A DNA stretch of 64,000 nucleotides from Branchiostoma floridae (lineage: Eukaryota > Chordata > Leptocardii > Amphioxiformes > Branchiostomatidae): the NCBI RefSeq assembly GCF_000003815.2, contig NC_049987.1, forward strand, positions 13,436,820 through 13,500,819, given 5' to 3'. A program made the position numbers and the translations under genes. Each line of letters opens with the position of its first letter. Within the stretch, counting starts at the first letter, position 1. The notes under the pieces are model-generated. The model saw only the letters and a program-made list of their open reading frames with translations. It was not told where the DNA came from and searched no databases. Below are positions 53,901 to 57,331 of this stretch, piece after piece.

Positions 53901-56900
53901 TAAATTAATAAACAAATAACTGAAACTGATACAACAATGGATGTACAGGTTACTCCAATATCTGAAAATATTGCAATATGATATAGCAGGGGATATAGGT
54001 TACCCCGCAAATAAAGGTCAACTAACATTAGTACAAGAATTCAATATGGTTTTGATAGCTTTACTACTGTCAGTCCACATGTTAATTTTGACTATTGGTG
54101 TATTGGGTAAGTAAACTCGGCACAAAAAGTTTGGAATATCAACTTTGGCTGGTCATATTTCCATTGTTTCTGCATCAATTTCAATGTGTTATATATCAAT
54201 AGAAAGCGTGTATGATTTCTTTCACATGGTATCAAAATTTTTATGATTATAAATTTGTGGAACGAGCAACAGGGCTGCTTACGTCAGTGGGTCACGAAAA
54301 AAAAGTGCCCAAATTTCCCTTCTTGTGTTAAATACTGTATCATACTGTTGATATGGGTGCGGGTGTCAAGGGTTCAATCTATCCATTTTCACATAATCTN
54401 NNNNNNNNNNNNNNNNNNNNNNNNNNNNNNNNNNNNNNNNNNNNNNNNNNNNNNNNNNNNNNNNNNNNNNNNNNNNNNNNNNNNNNNNNNNNNNNNNNNA
54501 TGACGACTCCATGGGCTCATTTGTACGCCGTCTGACGTTCACGCCCGACGGAGAGCTGATGCTCACGCCTGCAGGATGTGTGGAGATGGACGACAAAACT
54601 GTCAACAGCAGCTACATCTTCACACGGACGTCCCTGTCAAAGTCAGCTCTAGTTGCTTTCATTTCTTTCAGTTATAGCTAGCACATTTTAGCATAATGGC
54701 CCATTTGCAACCACCACACTAAATGAGGACCACTTGGCCAATTTTCAACTAGCCTCATGGTATTTTGCAAGTACTTACTTGTGAAACAGTGTTTGATCAA
54801 AGATGAAAGCTATTGATATGACCCTCTAGACTGACAAAAAGATCCTTCAAGTTACAATGTACAACTTACGAGTCACCAGGTGTTACAAGAACTAGTTCCC
54901 CCCATGGGTACAGCTTTTTACTTCACATTTTCAAAATCTCGTCAGTGCAGGAAAGCCAAGACCCCCCTCTACACCATCTCTCCAATTGGTCGCTTAGCTT
55001 CCTTACCATTACCATTAGCCTGAAATAAAATCCTGGCTAGAACCCTGTCTAGGCCCTTCAAATTTAGTGTCTTGGTTCTTGTATTTTACAATGCTTGCTA
55101 AAAGTAATGAAAGGTCATTTTCCTCCCTCCTCAGGCCTGTTGCCCATCTTCCAGGCCCACAGAAGCCCACTGTGGCCATACGCTGCTGTCCCGTGTACTT
55201 CGAGCTCAGAAAAGCCAAGAATGGGGAATCAGGTTCGTTTTGTACCTTTAATGTATCTATTTGAGTATGTTACTCCCTGAGCTTTTGTCGGCTTTGTTAT
55301 GAGCACCATCTAGCAACAGTTTTCAGTACTGCAAGGCAGTTATCACAAAGTGACTTAGTGAATGTATTTGCATTGATGTGCACTTTTGTGGACAGAAAAT
55401 GTTGCTCATGCAATGTCACATAATGAAGGGTCTACTAAGTTATCCTTGCTTTACTGAAAATTGACCTTGCATCACATGACCTGTGTCGTAGATGGCGAGT
55501 TGACCAAACCGCTCTTCGATCTCCCGTACCGTATCGTGTTTGCCGTGGCGACAGAGGACTCAGTGCTTTTTTACGACACCCAGCAGACCATACCGTTTGC
55601 ACTGATCTCCAACATCCATTACCACAGGCTGAGTGATCTTGCTTGGTGAGTGTCGGGGTCATATTTGATAGCCTCTTGGGACATAGAACATATTTGACTG
55701 TTGTAGAATTTTGAGGGTACATGTATTGACATATAGTTGTAGTCCATGTACAAATGATAGATTTGTTTATGCATCCAACAAAAGACAAGAGCCAAGATGT
55801 TTTCAAGACTTAAAGTATTCATCTTTTATTTTTGAAATTGAAAAGTCTATAATTTTTTTACCAAACTGTTCAAATCCCCCCCCCCCCTGCAGGTCAGAAG
55901 ATGGTAGCATCCTGATGATCTCATCTACGGATGGCTACTGCACCTTTGTGACCTTTGACCCTGATGAGTTGGGAACACCATCACAGCAGCAGCCAAAGGT
56001 GGCCAATCAGAAAACAGAGGAGACTCCCTCAGCCAATGAAAAGCCACTTGAAATTCAGACACCCAATCAGAAATCTCCAGAGCCTGTGGTTGTCAATGGC
56101 AACCAAGAGGGAACAGCCAATAAGCAGCAAGCTCCAGTGCCAATGGCTAATCCCATCCAGGTTAGGCCAGCAGGTGGTTCTAATGGGGCCAGGAGAATCG
56201 CATTTACAACCCTCAGCAGTGCTGGCACACCAAGCCAACCAGCATCAAGTGGAACCCCAACAAGCACCCAGTCAGTGCCAGTAGCAACCAAACAGGTGGC
56301 AGAGTCAGGCTCTGGATCAACAAACCAGGCAGCACAGCCTGCATTAACCAATCAGGGAGCGGCTGCAACTTCAGCTAATCAGCTGGCCTCACCATCTTCA
56401 GCCAATCAGGGGACAGCACCAAGAAGAATAGCCTTCACCACATTGAGCTCAGGTGCAGAGAGTAAACCCAGGTAAATGTCAATTCTCAAAGTCTGCCTTG
56501 AAAGAAGTTCGTTTCAAGCAAACTTTCTTGTATTTACAAACTTGCTCTAGTTGTTATTGCATGTGGTAGCATTGCACAATACATGAACATTATGTGTGTG
56601 ACTGACATGACACATTTAAACACACCTGTATTCTTATTTTGTAATATTTTATGTACAATAGAAGATTTTTTTTTTAATTTTTAATTTTTTTAAAAACTTT
56701 ATTCAATATTTGAGCATAATACACAATAGTACATACATATACATCATTGGAGCACAATGGAATAAAAAAAACATTAACATGAGGTATAACAAAACTGAAA
56801 ACTGAAGATATAGTAGAAGTGTACACATAGTACCGGTAGAAGTTAAGTAACTGTATTGCTCTTATCCTGTCAACAGCTCTTCAGGTTCCCAGCCTCGTCG

Positions 56901-57331
56901 AGTTGCCCTGACAACACTGACAACAAGCGGCAGTGCTACCAGCCAGTCTGCAGGTGCGTGTGAGTGCGCTCATGATTTATAACTCATAACAGTACTTTGT
57001 CAATATCTGATAACTTAGGCAGGACCAGGTATACTTAAACAATACATACATCAAGTTGAAGTAGACTATGAAAATTTTATTGCCCTATGAGAGGTGTGAA
57101 GTGTATTAAGGGGTGTTGATATAAAACAAACATGCATGAAATATTTTGAACGTAAAAAGGACCACTAGGCAATTGTGTGTAAAAGCACAGCTTTTGTCAA
57201 AGATGCACTATCTTTCTTTCATTTTGATTGCAGCTACATCCACTGCAGCTGCACCACCTGTTGCACCTGAAACACCTGGAAGTGGAAATACTGAGGTTTC
57301 TCCCATGGAGACAGAGGTTACAAAGCCTTAG
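5784..57331 (+). CDS. CHAF1B: Chromatin assembly factor 1 subunit B (CAF-1 p60)
   Basis: CAF-1 p60 is the WD40 subunit of the nuclear CAF-1 complex, which deposits new H3-H4 on replicating and repaired DNA and is fed histones by ASF1. Coding exons are 5784-5906, 49666-49771, 51720-51746, 52241-52355, 52867-52970, 53221-53317, 53534-53621, about 54500-54641 (start in an N gap), 55135-55232, 55492-55645, 55893-56471, 56877-56953 and 57234-57331. All visible junctions are GT-AG and the phases agree throughout. Family matches include the start [70 protein letters not shown] and [12 protein letters not shown]. The C-terminal tail is low-complexity with three RR-I/V-A-x-TTL motifs likely to bind ASF1. 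The ATG at 5784 matches the family start. About 600 residues are visible against about 560 in human. Intron 1 is about 43.8 kb. Confidence 0.95.
6024..6134 (+). repeat. Two-copy direct repeat, about 56 bp
   Basis: The segment AAGGGTCTGGAGCGAGCTGCC recurs about 56 bp later with one change, followed in both copies by similar CACTCAGGTAACCTCA / CAATCAGGTGACTTCA words. It is a short local duplication in intron 1. No other feature is visible between 6135 and 7140, which is plain AT-rich intron. Confidence 0.6.
7146..7340 (-). repeat. Possible retroposon 3' end
   Basis: On the - strand the stretch ends in AATAAATAAACTGAAAC-like sequence and contains a small hairpin (CAGGCAGCATTGCCTG). This resembles the 3' part of a short retroposon. 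There is no coding frame and no clear target duplication, so the call rests on character alone. Confidence 0.25.
7860..8195. mobile_element. MITE with TAGCCTGGAATCCAGCC ends and 9-bp duplication
   Basis: The left end TAGCCTGGAATCCAGCCGT and the right end (its complement, finishing 8195) form long terminal inverted repeats. Inner blocks around CGTCTGGCATTCGTTAGCAT are also inverted copies of each other. GGTCCATTG at 7851-7859 and 8196-8204 is a perfect 9-bp target duplication. The element is 336 bp with no transposase. A relative with the same ends lies at 10812-10891. Confidence 0.9.
8490..8735 (+). repeat. Degenerate minisatellite
   Basis: Diverged repeats of roughly 60-70 bp share the words GTACCTCTATCTAAA, ATAATTATACTT and ATCAGTACC. 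The array is AT-rich and non-coding; short open frames across it are chance. Confidence 0.6.
9250..9600. mobile_element. MITE with ATTAGGnnTGGGTACC ends
   Basis: The left end ATTAGGAATGGGTACCGGTAC and the right end (complement ATTAGGGGTGGGTACCAGTAC) are imperfect terminal inverted repeats around 351 bp. No clear target duplication was found. A possibly related element lies at 36413-36840. Confidence 0.7.
10812..10891. mobile_element. Hairpin MITE remnant, TAGCCTGGAGTCCAGCC family
   Basis: TAGCCTGGAGTCCAGCCTTG at 10812 pairs with CAAGGCTGGACTCAAGGCTTA ending at 10891, leaving a loop of about 30 bp. The ends match the family at 7860-8195. It is probably an internally deleted copy; the target duplication is not clear. 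Confidence 0.65.
10998..11104 (+). repeat. Short tandem repeat, about 20-bp unit
   Basis: Variants of ACATGTGCCACACATTGTACC are repeated about five times. This is simple minisatellite DNA just downstream (in its own sense) of the antisense open frame at 11539-12495. Confidence 0.7.
11371..11538 (-). other. In-frame extension after TGA, ending CTIL
   Basis: Immediately after the TGA (followed by CTT) the same frame reads 55 sense codons to a TAA at 11371-11373. The extension is rich in Asn, Asp and Val and ends I-T-C-R-I-C-T-I-L, a CaaX-type prenylation-like end with Leu last. An open run of this length by chance is not rare (roughly 7% for random codons), so this is suggestive only. Possible explanations are stop readthrough, a recent nonsense change, a sequencing error or chance. 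Confidence 0.3.
11539..12495 (-). CDS. Intronless unknown protein nested in CHAF1B intron 1
   Basis: A 318-codon frame on the - strand, GC-richer than its surroundings and without introns. I do not recognise the family. Residues 1-90 look like a folded basic domain ([19 protein letters not shown], then a Tyr/Asp-rich strand region). Residues about 95-170 are an acidic Ser/Glu/Asp-rich linker with two DD/EE clusters. Residues about 171-305 look folded again, with a hydrophobic [16 protein letters not shown] stretch and a Lys-rich end. There is no signal peptide. ATG 12495 was chosen because the frame is open for about 55 codons upstream, back to a TAA near 12664, without another ATG; upstream splicing is possible. 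After the TGA the frame stays open for 55 codons. An open frame runs on the opposite strand but reads less like a protein. It may be a retrocopy or a nested gene. Confidence 0.6.
   Translation of the reverse strand: MSSSEDLRVKQIMAITLKTAKAGMARLRGADFAPTIGLGLNKAGFKAVLLTSIPSNVNVISEYEIRTVRHKIGDAYEYKVDYADILIHPKVEKDGYGSTSDDPLSSEEDTTKDSPKNDKLGLQSPCGPGLTRELVLEDPKPKPIRTESSDDGDDDIEKAVAPALIPPSIQIEENRLPTIQLLDVPWAIVIHISYIPAGFARLGFDPPPGHINRDTGKRFGPPNYSDRCYLQANAETLTQMSPKELMEVEFQDQKRGIIKVKDKRNMTFEKAVSHARKLRVAKEIPVYAFAVVGIGPKLAKAKWKREVARRPQDNAESS
12730..16430 (+). other. AT-rich intron, no gene seen
   Basis: Plain AT-rich intron 1 sequence. A small hairpin (TAGCCTAGAACAG... TTTTTCAGGCTA, about 13732-13766) may be a relic of the TAGCCTGGA family. 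AATAAAACTTGTTATTATTATTA near 14675-14697 resembles a LINE tail. Tandem TTATACTCCAAAAG repeats occur three times at about 16221-16261. The open frames are short and unconvincing. Confidence 0.5.
16434..16785 (-). pseudogene. Frameshifted coding fragment of unknown family
   Basis: From 16785 the - strand reads about 95 codons with a protein-like composition, including paired Cys residues ([13 protein letters not shown]) and [17 protein letters not shown], to a TGA at 16498-16500. One base out of register the reading continues sensibly ([20 protein letters not shown]) to a stop at 16434. This suggests a one-base indel in an old gene or retroelement fragment. The break also reads as TGGTGAGC, so a splice donor is an alternative. 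No family is recognised. Confidence 0.3.
16897..17669. mobile_element. DNA transposon copy with CAGGGCTCGAAATA ends
   Basis: Perfect 14-bp inverted ends: CAGGGCTCGAAATA at 16897-16910 and its complement at 17656-17669. Both subterminal regions carry several GTGCAAGT/ACTTGCAC words, as if repeated transposase-binding sites. AAATG flanks both ends (16892-16896, 17670-17674). The 118-codon frame inside (17237-17593) shows no transposase motifs. The ends resemble hAT-type MITEs, but an 8-bp duplication was not found. Confidence 0.8.
18325..18608 (-). mobile_element. tRNA-derived SINE
   Basis: On the - strand the head has an A box (TAGTCCAGTGG) and a B-box-like AGTTTGATTCC. A body segment follows (CCGACATGCATGCTACCGG, GGGTTGCAGTTTTTAGG) that matches the SINE at 40162-40320. 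The AT-rich tail runs to about 18325. The copy is diverged and has no coding capacity. Confidence 0.7.
18610..20060 (+). other. Intron sequence, no gene seen
   Basis: Unique-looking intron sequence. Short open frames on the - strand at 18476-18856 and 18885-19154 carry no recognisable motifs; the first overlaps the SINE. Confidence 0.5.
20061..20257. mobile_element. MITE, (TA)CTGTAAATGC family, copy 1
   Basis: TACTGTAAATGC at the left pairs with GCATTTGCAGTA at the right (one mismatch). The interior contains CCACCACGAA and TTTCCATGGCAGTAAGAGA words shared with the copy at 50410-50630. The outer TA may be the target duplication, as in Tc1/mariner-like MITEs. Confidence 0.75.
20885..21200 (+). 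repeat. Probable truncated interspersed repeat
   Basis: The segment resembles the unit of the larger element at 22660-23736 in style: a phrase about a monitored parameter-like GC-moderate body, then a GACAGTGACACATACAGACATACAAACAG tail-like run. No clear termini were found. The 99-codon frame inside is not convincing as a gene. Confidence 0.3.
21600..21950 (+). promoter_or_regulatory. CpG-rich stretch with E2F-like and CRE-like motifs
   Basis: CpG dinucleotides are much denser here than around it. TTTTCCCGCC at 21651-21660 fits an E2F site, TTACGTCA at 21690-21697 is CRE-like, and 21875-21945 is a CpG-rich patch (CCACGCGCCCGTTCGCCG). It sits inside CHAF1B intron 1. It may be an internal promoter or enhancer, or a GC-rich repeat; no transcript start is visible. 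Confidence 0.3.
22660..23736. mobile_element. Interspersed element with TACCTCCATGAAA ends and internal 293-bp tandem units
   Basis: TACCTCCATGAAA near 22679-22691 is matched in inverse at the right end, where a palindrome (ACCTCCATGACATTTCATGGAGGT) closes the element at about 23711-23736. Inside, two units start with CTCATTAATTATGCAAAT at 22961 and 23254 (period 293). An (AC)11 tract at 23659-23680 precedes the right end. Reading frames at 23038-23244 and 23331-23519 sit at the same place in both units and are similar, simply because the units are copies. No transposase is seen. Confidence 0.7.
24806..25022. mobile_element. MITE, GGTAGTTCACC family, copy 1
   Basis: Left end CGGTAGTTTACC...TAACCTATATCTG and right end GGTTGCCCCGTGACTAAAGGTGAACTG are diverged inverted repeats. 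They match the better-preserved copies at 35809-36044 and 53807-54030. Confidence 0.6.
25030..26320 (+). other. Intron sequence, no gene seen
   Basis: AT-rich intron without recognisable repeats, RNA genes or convincing open frames. Confidence 0.5.
26323..26636 (+). repeat. Two-copy direct repeat, period 167 bp
   Basis: ATTTTCACCCTCCGTGACAA at 26323 recurs at 26490 with one change. Both copies continue with similar GTCATT..GAAAGT..TGTAGACCAAA and TTCATAACTGTCGTCTGACTGG-like words. Confidence 0.7.
26857..27131 (+). repeat. Two-copy direct repeat, period about 142 bp
   Basis: CTTGAGTCCATTCTACAAG at 26871 matches CTTGAGTTTATTCTGCAAG at 27013. Similar GAAAATGTTTG and GAATATAGAACCCC words follow in both, and ACATTAGAGTTG-type words close both copies. 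Confidence 0.7.
27300..27900 (+). repeat. Degenerate tandem array, about 135-180-bp units
   Basis: The word TCTAGCCCAACAGC recurs at 27345, 27520, 27655 (as TGTAGCCC) and 27834. Linked words are TGTCTTTGAAACTTG and GTTAGTTATTTGCCCATTTGAAA. A further lone relic with AGTGACAGTTGTGTTAGTT lies near 29110-29150. Confidence 0.75.
29690..30800 (+). repeat. Long, highly degenerate tandem array
   Basis: Loosely repeated phrases about 60-100 bp apart: CCCTGGTGCTGAAT, TCTATCAAAGCC, AAATTTGCCATTTTACAGTA. At least eight partial copies can be picked out. Some - strand frames stay open across part of it, but they are repeat-derived. Confidence 0.7.
31481..31772 (+). repeat. Identical 143-bp tandem duplication
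   Basis: The 143 bp at 31481-31623 reappear without a visible difference at 31630-31772 (period 149). A third, diverged copy lies at about 31848-31970. Open frames crossing the copies are by-products. Confidence 0.9.
32060..32250 (+). promoter_or_regulatory. GC-rich island with CCAAT-like motif
   Basis: This stretch is clearly GC-richer than the intron on both sides. It contains CTGATTGGTGG (an inverted CCAAT box) and CAGCTG E-box words. There is no convincing frame or splice site pair. It is a candidate regulatory element only. Confidence 0.2.
32806..32834 (+). repeat. (TG)n microsatellite
   Basis: An almost uninterrupted TG run. The following 32835-33930 is AT-rich intron without identifiable features. 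Confidence 0.9.
33930..34690 (+). repeat. Tandem array, 171-177-bp units
   Basis: GAGGATGTCACGGCCATTTCATGCAGATTC-type starts occur at 33944, 34115, 34288 and 34465 (spacings 171, 173, 177). Diverged half-units run on to about 34690. Confidence 0.9.
35050..35125 (+). other. Small CpG-rich patch
   Basis: A 75-bp block with many CpG (GGGCGCCAGGGGCGCGAG and neighbours) in an AT-rich intron. No frame, TIR or known motif cluster was identified. Confidence 0.25.
35809..36044. mobile_element. MITE, GGTAGTTCACC family, copy 2
   Basis: Left end TGTAACGCTGGTTCACCTTTAT and right end ATAAAGGTGAACTACCTGTAGCGTTACA are inverted repeats; the left copy lacks four bases. The interior GGTTACCCCACGGATAAAGG matches copy 3 at 53807-54030. 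A 101-codon frame at 35887-36192 starts inside it and has no known motif. Confidence 0.8.
36413..36840. mobile_element. Possible diverged MITE related to 9250-9600
   Basis: TAAGGCTGGGTACAG near 36413 and the inverse of TAGGGGCATCGGTACATG near 36820-36840 resemble the ends of the element at 9250-9600. Both share GGTTCAGGTCCAG words inside. No target duplication was found. Confidence 0.35.
37232..37366. other. Assembly gap (135 N)
   Basis: A run of N in intron 1. Frames running across it mean nothing. The flanks are AT-rich intron, and 37370-38930 holds no gene that I can see (poly-T near 38020, poly-C near 38306). Confidence 0.95.
38930..38985 (-). repeat. Possible LINE 3' end with (GAT)n tail
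   Basis: On the - strand, GCCCGGCAGGGACGACAG is followed by GATGATGATGATGATCA. This resembles the 3' terminus and short tandem tail of a non-LTR element. The recognisable part is very short. Confidence 0.3.
39296..39624. mobile_element. MITE with AGGGTTGGACAAGT ends and 8-bp duplication
   Basis: The inverted ends AGGGTTGGACAAGT and ACTTGTCTAACCCT (one mismatch) enclose 329 bp. GCTTTTAC at 39288-39295 and 39625-39632 is a perfect 8-bp target duplication, the hAT signature. GGGCAAGT/ACTTGCCC words are repeated in both subterminal regions. No transposase. Confidence 0.9.
40162..40320 (+). mobile_element. tRNA-derived SINE
   Basis: The head has an A-box-like TAGTACAGGGGATAGC and a B-box-like GGGAGTTCGAAGCTC at about 40213-40229. 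A body then reads CCGACACGCACGCTGTTGG, GGTTGCAGTCCTTGGGATG. It is the same family as the copy at 18325-18608. Confidence 0.75.
40330..43600 (+). other. Intron sequence, no gene seen
   Basis: AT-rich intron. A 137-codon frame at 42149-42562 has a hydrophobic start but no recognisable domain or splice context. TTACCTCCGTCAATGTGGGC near 42864 may be a lone end of the ACCTCC-type repeat family. Confidence 0.5.
43620..44205 (+). mobile_element. 3' fragment of a non-LTR retrotransposon
   Basis: The + strand frame to about 43852 contains [19 protein letters not shown] and FEMRC, the typical segment after the reverse transcriptase core. The sense then moves to another frame with [45 protein letters not shown] and AVWRNI, the usual C-terminal end. 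The frameshift at about 43852 and the missing 5' part make it dead. A short TAGG-rich run (about 44180-44202) forms the 3' tail. Clade not assigned. Confidence 0.85.
44810..44951. mobile_element. MITE, (TA)CTGTAAATGC family, copy 2
   Basis: TACTGTAAATGCATTTGCG at the left and GCATTTACAATA at the right form inverted ends (one mismatch in 12). ACCACCACGAA and CCACGGCGAAAA words are shared with the copies at 20061 and 50410. It is 142 bp and shorter than its relatives. Confidence 0.7.
44967..45080 (+). repeat. Short minisatellite, GTGTCCATACCCC unit
   Basis: Variants of TATAGTGTCCATACCCCT repeat about every 25-30 bp, five or so times. Confidence 0.65.
45510..45679. mobile_element. MITE with CAGAGCTTGAAATAC ends
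   Basis: CAGAGCTTGAAATAC at 45510-45524 and GTATTTCAAGCCCTG at 45665-45679 are inverted ends with one mismatch. They belong to the same end type as the element at 16897-17669. Imperfect CTATATG/CAATATG flanks could be the target duplication. The interior is T-rich and only 170 bp in total. Confidence 0.75.
45690..48740 (+). other. Intron sequence, no gene seen
   Basis: AT-rich intron. GGGTTCAAATTTGTTCC / GGGTCCAAGTTTGTTCC at about 46145-46195 is a small direct repeat. Open frames (for example 46957-47304 and 47661-47999 on the - strand) show nothing recognisable. Confidence 0.5.
48740..49320 (+). repeat. Tandem array, three units of about 185-192 bp
   Basis: The word ACTGTAATG recurs at about 48817, 49009 and 49194. 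Each is followed by GGTGCTGATTCATAGAC, CAGTAGATGGAACCATATTCTTGC and CTTCTTCTTGA-type words. Confidence 0.85.
49666..49771 (+). CDS. CHAF1B: CHAF1B exon 2
   Basis: Reads [16 protein letters not shown] then [20 protein letters not shown], the first WD blade end and the start of the second. Acceptor TTCCAG, donor GTCAGT, phase 0 in and phase 1 out. Confidence 0.95.
49901..49919. repeat. Lone transposon end in CHAF1B intron 2
   Basis: CGGAGCCTGGTAGAGGCTA is the inverse of the left end of the element at 4946-5738. No partner end is visible within about 1 kb, so it is a relic or a solo end. Confidence 0.5.
50410..50630. mobile_element. MITE, (TA)CTGTAAATGC family, copy 3
   Basis: Perfect 12-bp inverted ends TACTGTAAATGC / GCATTTACAGTA. 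TTTCCCATGGCAGTAAGAGA and GCATGGTGCTAC words are shared with 20061-20257. It lies in CHAF1B intron 2. Confidence 0.85.
51720..51746 (+). CDS. CHAF1B: CHAF1B exon 3 (27-nt microexon)
   Basis: GTAACATTTTGGCATCAGCAGGAGATG lies between TTCATGCAG and GTGAGT and encodes NILASAGD with shared codons at each edge (phase 1 in and out). It completes the conserved PTG-x-ILAS-G-D strand of WD blade 2. Confidence 0.95.
52241..52355 (+). CDS. CHAF1B: CHAF1B exon 4
   Basis: Reads [14 protein letters not shown], an acidic stretch ([13 protein letters not shown]) and TCYKMLR. This matches the blade 2 end and the acidic insert before blade 3 in vertebrate p60. Acceptor CCCAG, donor GTTCAC, phase 1 in and phase 2 out. 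Confidence 0.95.
52541..52760 (-). mobile_element. 3' fragment of a non-LTR retrotransposon in CHAF1B intron 4
   Basis: On the - strand the frame reads [20 protein letters not shown], then [12 protein letters not shown], the same C-terminal LINE segment as at 43620-44205 but diverged. A (TAC)n tail (AGTAGTAGTAGTA on the + strand at 52541-52553) marks the 3' end. The element is heavily 5'-truncated. Confidence 0.75.
52867..52970 (+). CDS. CHAF1B: CHAF1B exon 5
   Basis: Reads [37 protein letters not shown] blade 3 with its GH and WN(D)-type ends. Acceptor CTGCAG, donor GTAAGT, phase 2 in and phase 1 out. Confidence 0.95.
53221..53317 (+). CDS. CHAF1B: CHAF1B exon 6
   Basis: Reads [19 protein letters not shown], then [14 protein letters not shown] blade 4. 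Acceptor TCCTAG, donor GTAAGT, phase 1 in and phase 2 out. Confidence 0.95.
53534..53621 (+). CDS. CHAF1B: CHAF1B exon 7
   Basis: Reads [20 protein letters not shown] then [10 protein letters not shown]. Acceptor TTTTAG, donor GTAAGT, phase 2 in and phase 0 out. The next few residues, before H-D-D-S-M, are missing with the N gap. Confidence 0.92.
53807..54030. mobile_element. MITE, GGTAGTTCACC family, copy 3
   Basis: Left TAATGGTAGTTCACCTTTAT and right ATAAAGGTCAACTAACATTA are inverted ends with two mismatches. Inner TAACCTATAT / ATATAGGTTACCCC also pair. It sits in CHAF1B intron 7. Confidence 0.85.
54400..54499. other. Assembly gap (exactly 100 N)
   Basis: A run of exactly 100 N, probably a standard gap of unknown size. 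It hides the acceptor and the first codons of CHAF1B exon 8. Confidence 0.95.
54500..54641 (+). CDS. CHAF1B: CHAF1B exon 8 (5' end in gap)
   Basis: Begins in mid-codon with [20 protein letters not shown] then [20 protein letters not shown], matching WD blade 5 of p60. Donor GTCAGC, phase 2 out. The true start lies within the N run. Confidence 0.9.
55135..55232 (+). CDS. CHAF1B: CHAF1B exon 9
   Basis: Reads [20 protein letters not shown], then [12 protein letters not shown], the conserved segment before blade 6. Acceptor CCTCAG, donor GTTCGT, phase 2 in and phase 1 out. Confidence 0.95.
55492..55645 (+). CDS. CHAF1B: CHAF1B exon 10
   Basis: Reads [40 protein letters not shown], then [11 protein letters not shown]: blade 6 and the start of blade 7. 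Acceptor TCGTAG, donor GTGAGT, phase 1 in and phase 2 out. Confidence 0.95.
55893..56471 (+). CDS. CHAF1B: CHAF1B exon 11 (tail, two B-like motifs)
   Basis: The first part, [20 protein letters not shown], closes the WD propeller. The rest (about 155 residues) is a disordered, Pro/Ser/Thr/Gln/Asn-rich tail in which Ala-Asn-Gln words recur (SANEK, MANPI, TNQGA, SANQL, SANQG). [10 protein letters not shown] occurs at 56191-56220 and again at 56422-56451. These resemble the ASF1-binding B motif of p60 and HIRA. Acceptor follows a C-run (CCCCTGCAG), donor GTAAAT, phase 2 in and out. Confidence 0.92.
56670..56825 (-). repeat. Possible retroposon 3' remnant in CHAF1B intron 11
   Basis: TTTTTAAAAACTTTATTCAATA at the left, read on the other strand, looks like an A-rich 3' end with an AATAAAG-like signal. 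The rest is AT-rich with no termini. Confidence 0.2.
56877..56953 (+). CDS. CHAF1B: CHAF1B exon 12 (third B-like motif)
   Basis: Reads [20 protein letters not shown] then [15 protein letters not shown] (56896-56925) is a third copy of the B-like motif. Acceptor CAACAG, donor GTGCGT, phase 2 in and phase 1 out. Confidence 0.9.
57234..57331 (+). CDS. CHAF1B: CHAF1B exon 13 (last coding)
   Basis: Reads [20 protein letters not shown], then [11 protein letters not shown] and TAG at 57329-57331. The Ala/Pro/Glu-rich end is typical of the poorly conserved p60 C terminus. Acceptor ATTGCAG, phase 1 in. Confidence 0.88.
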
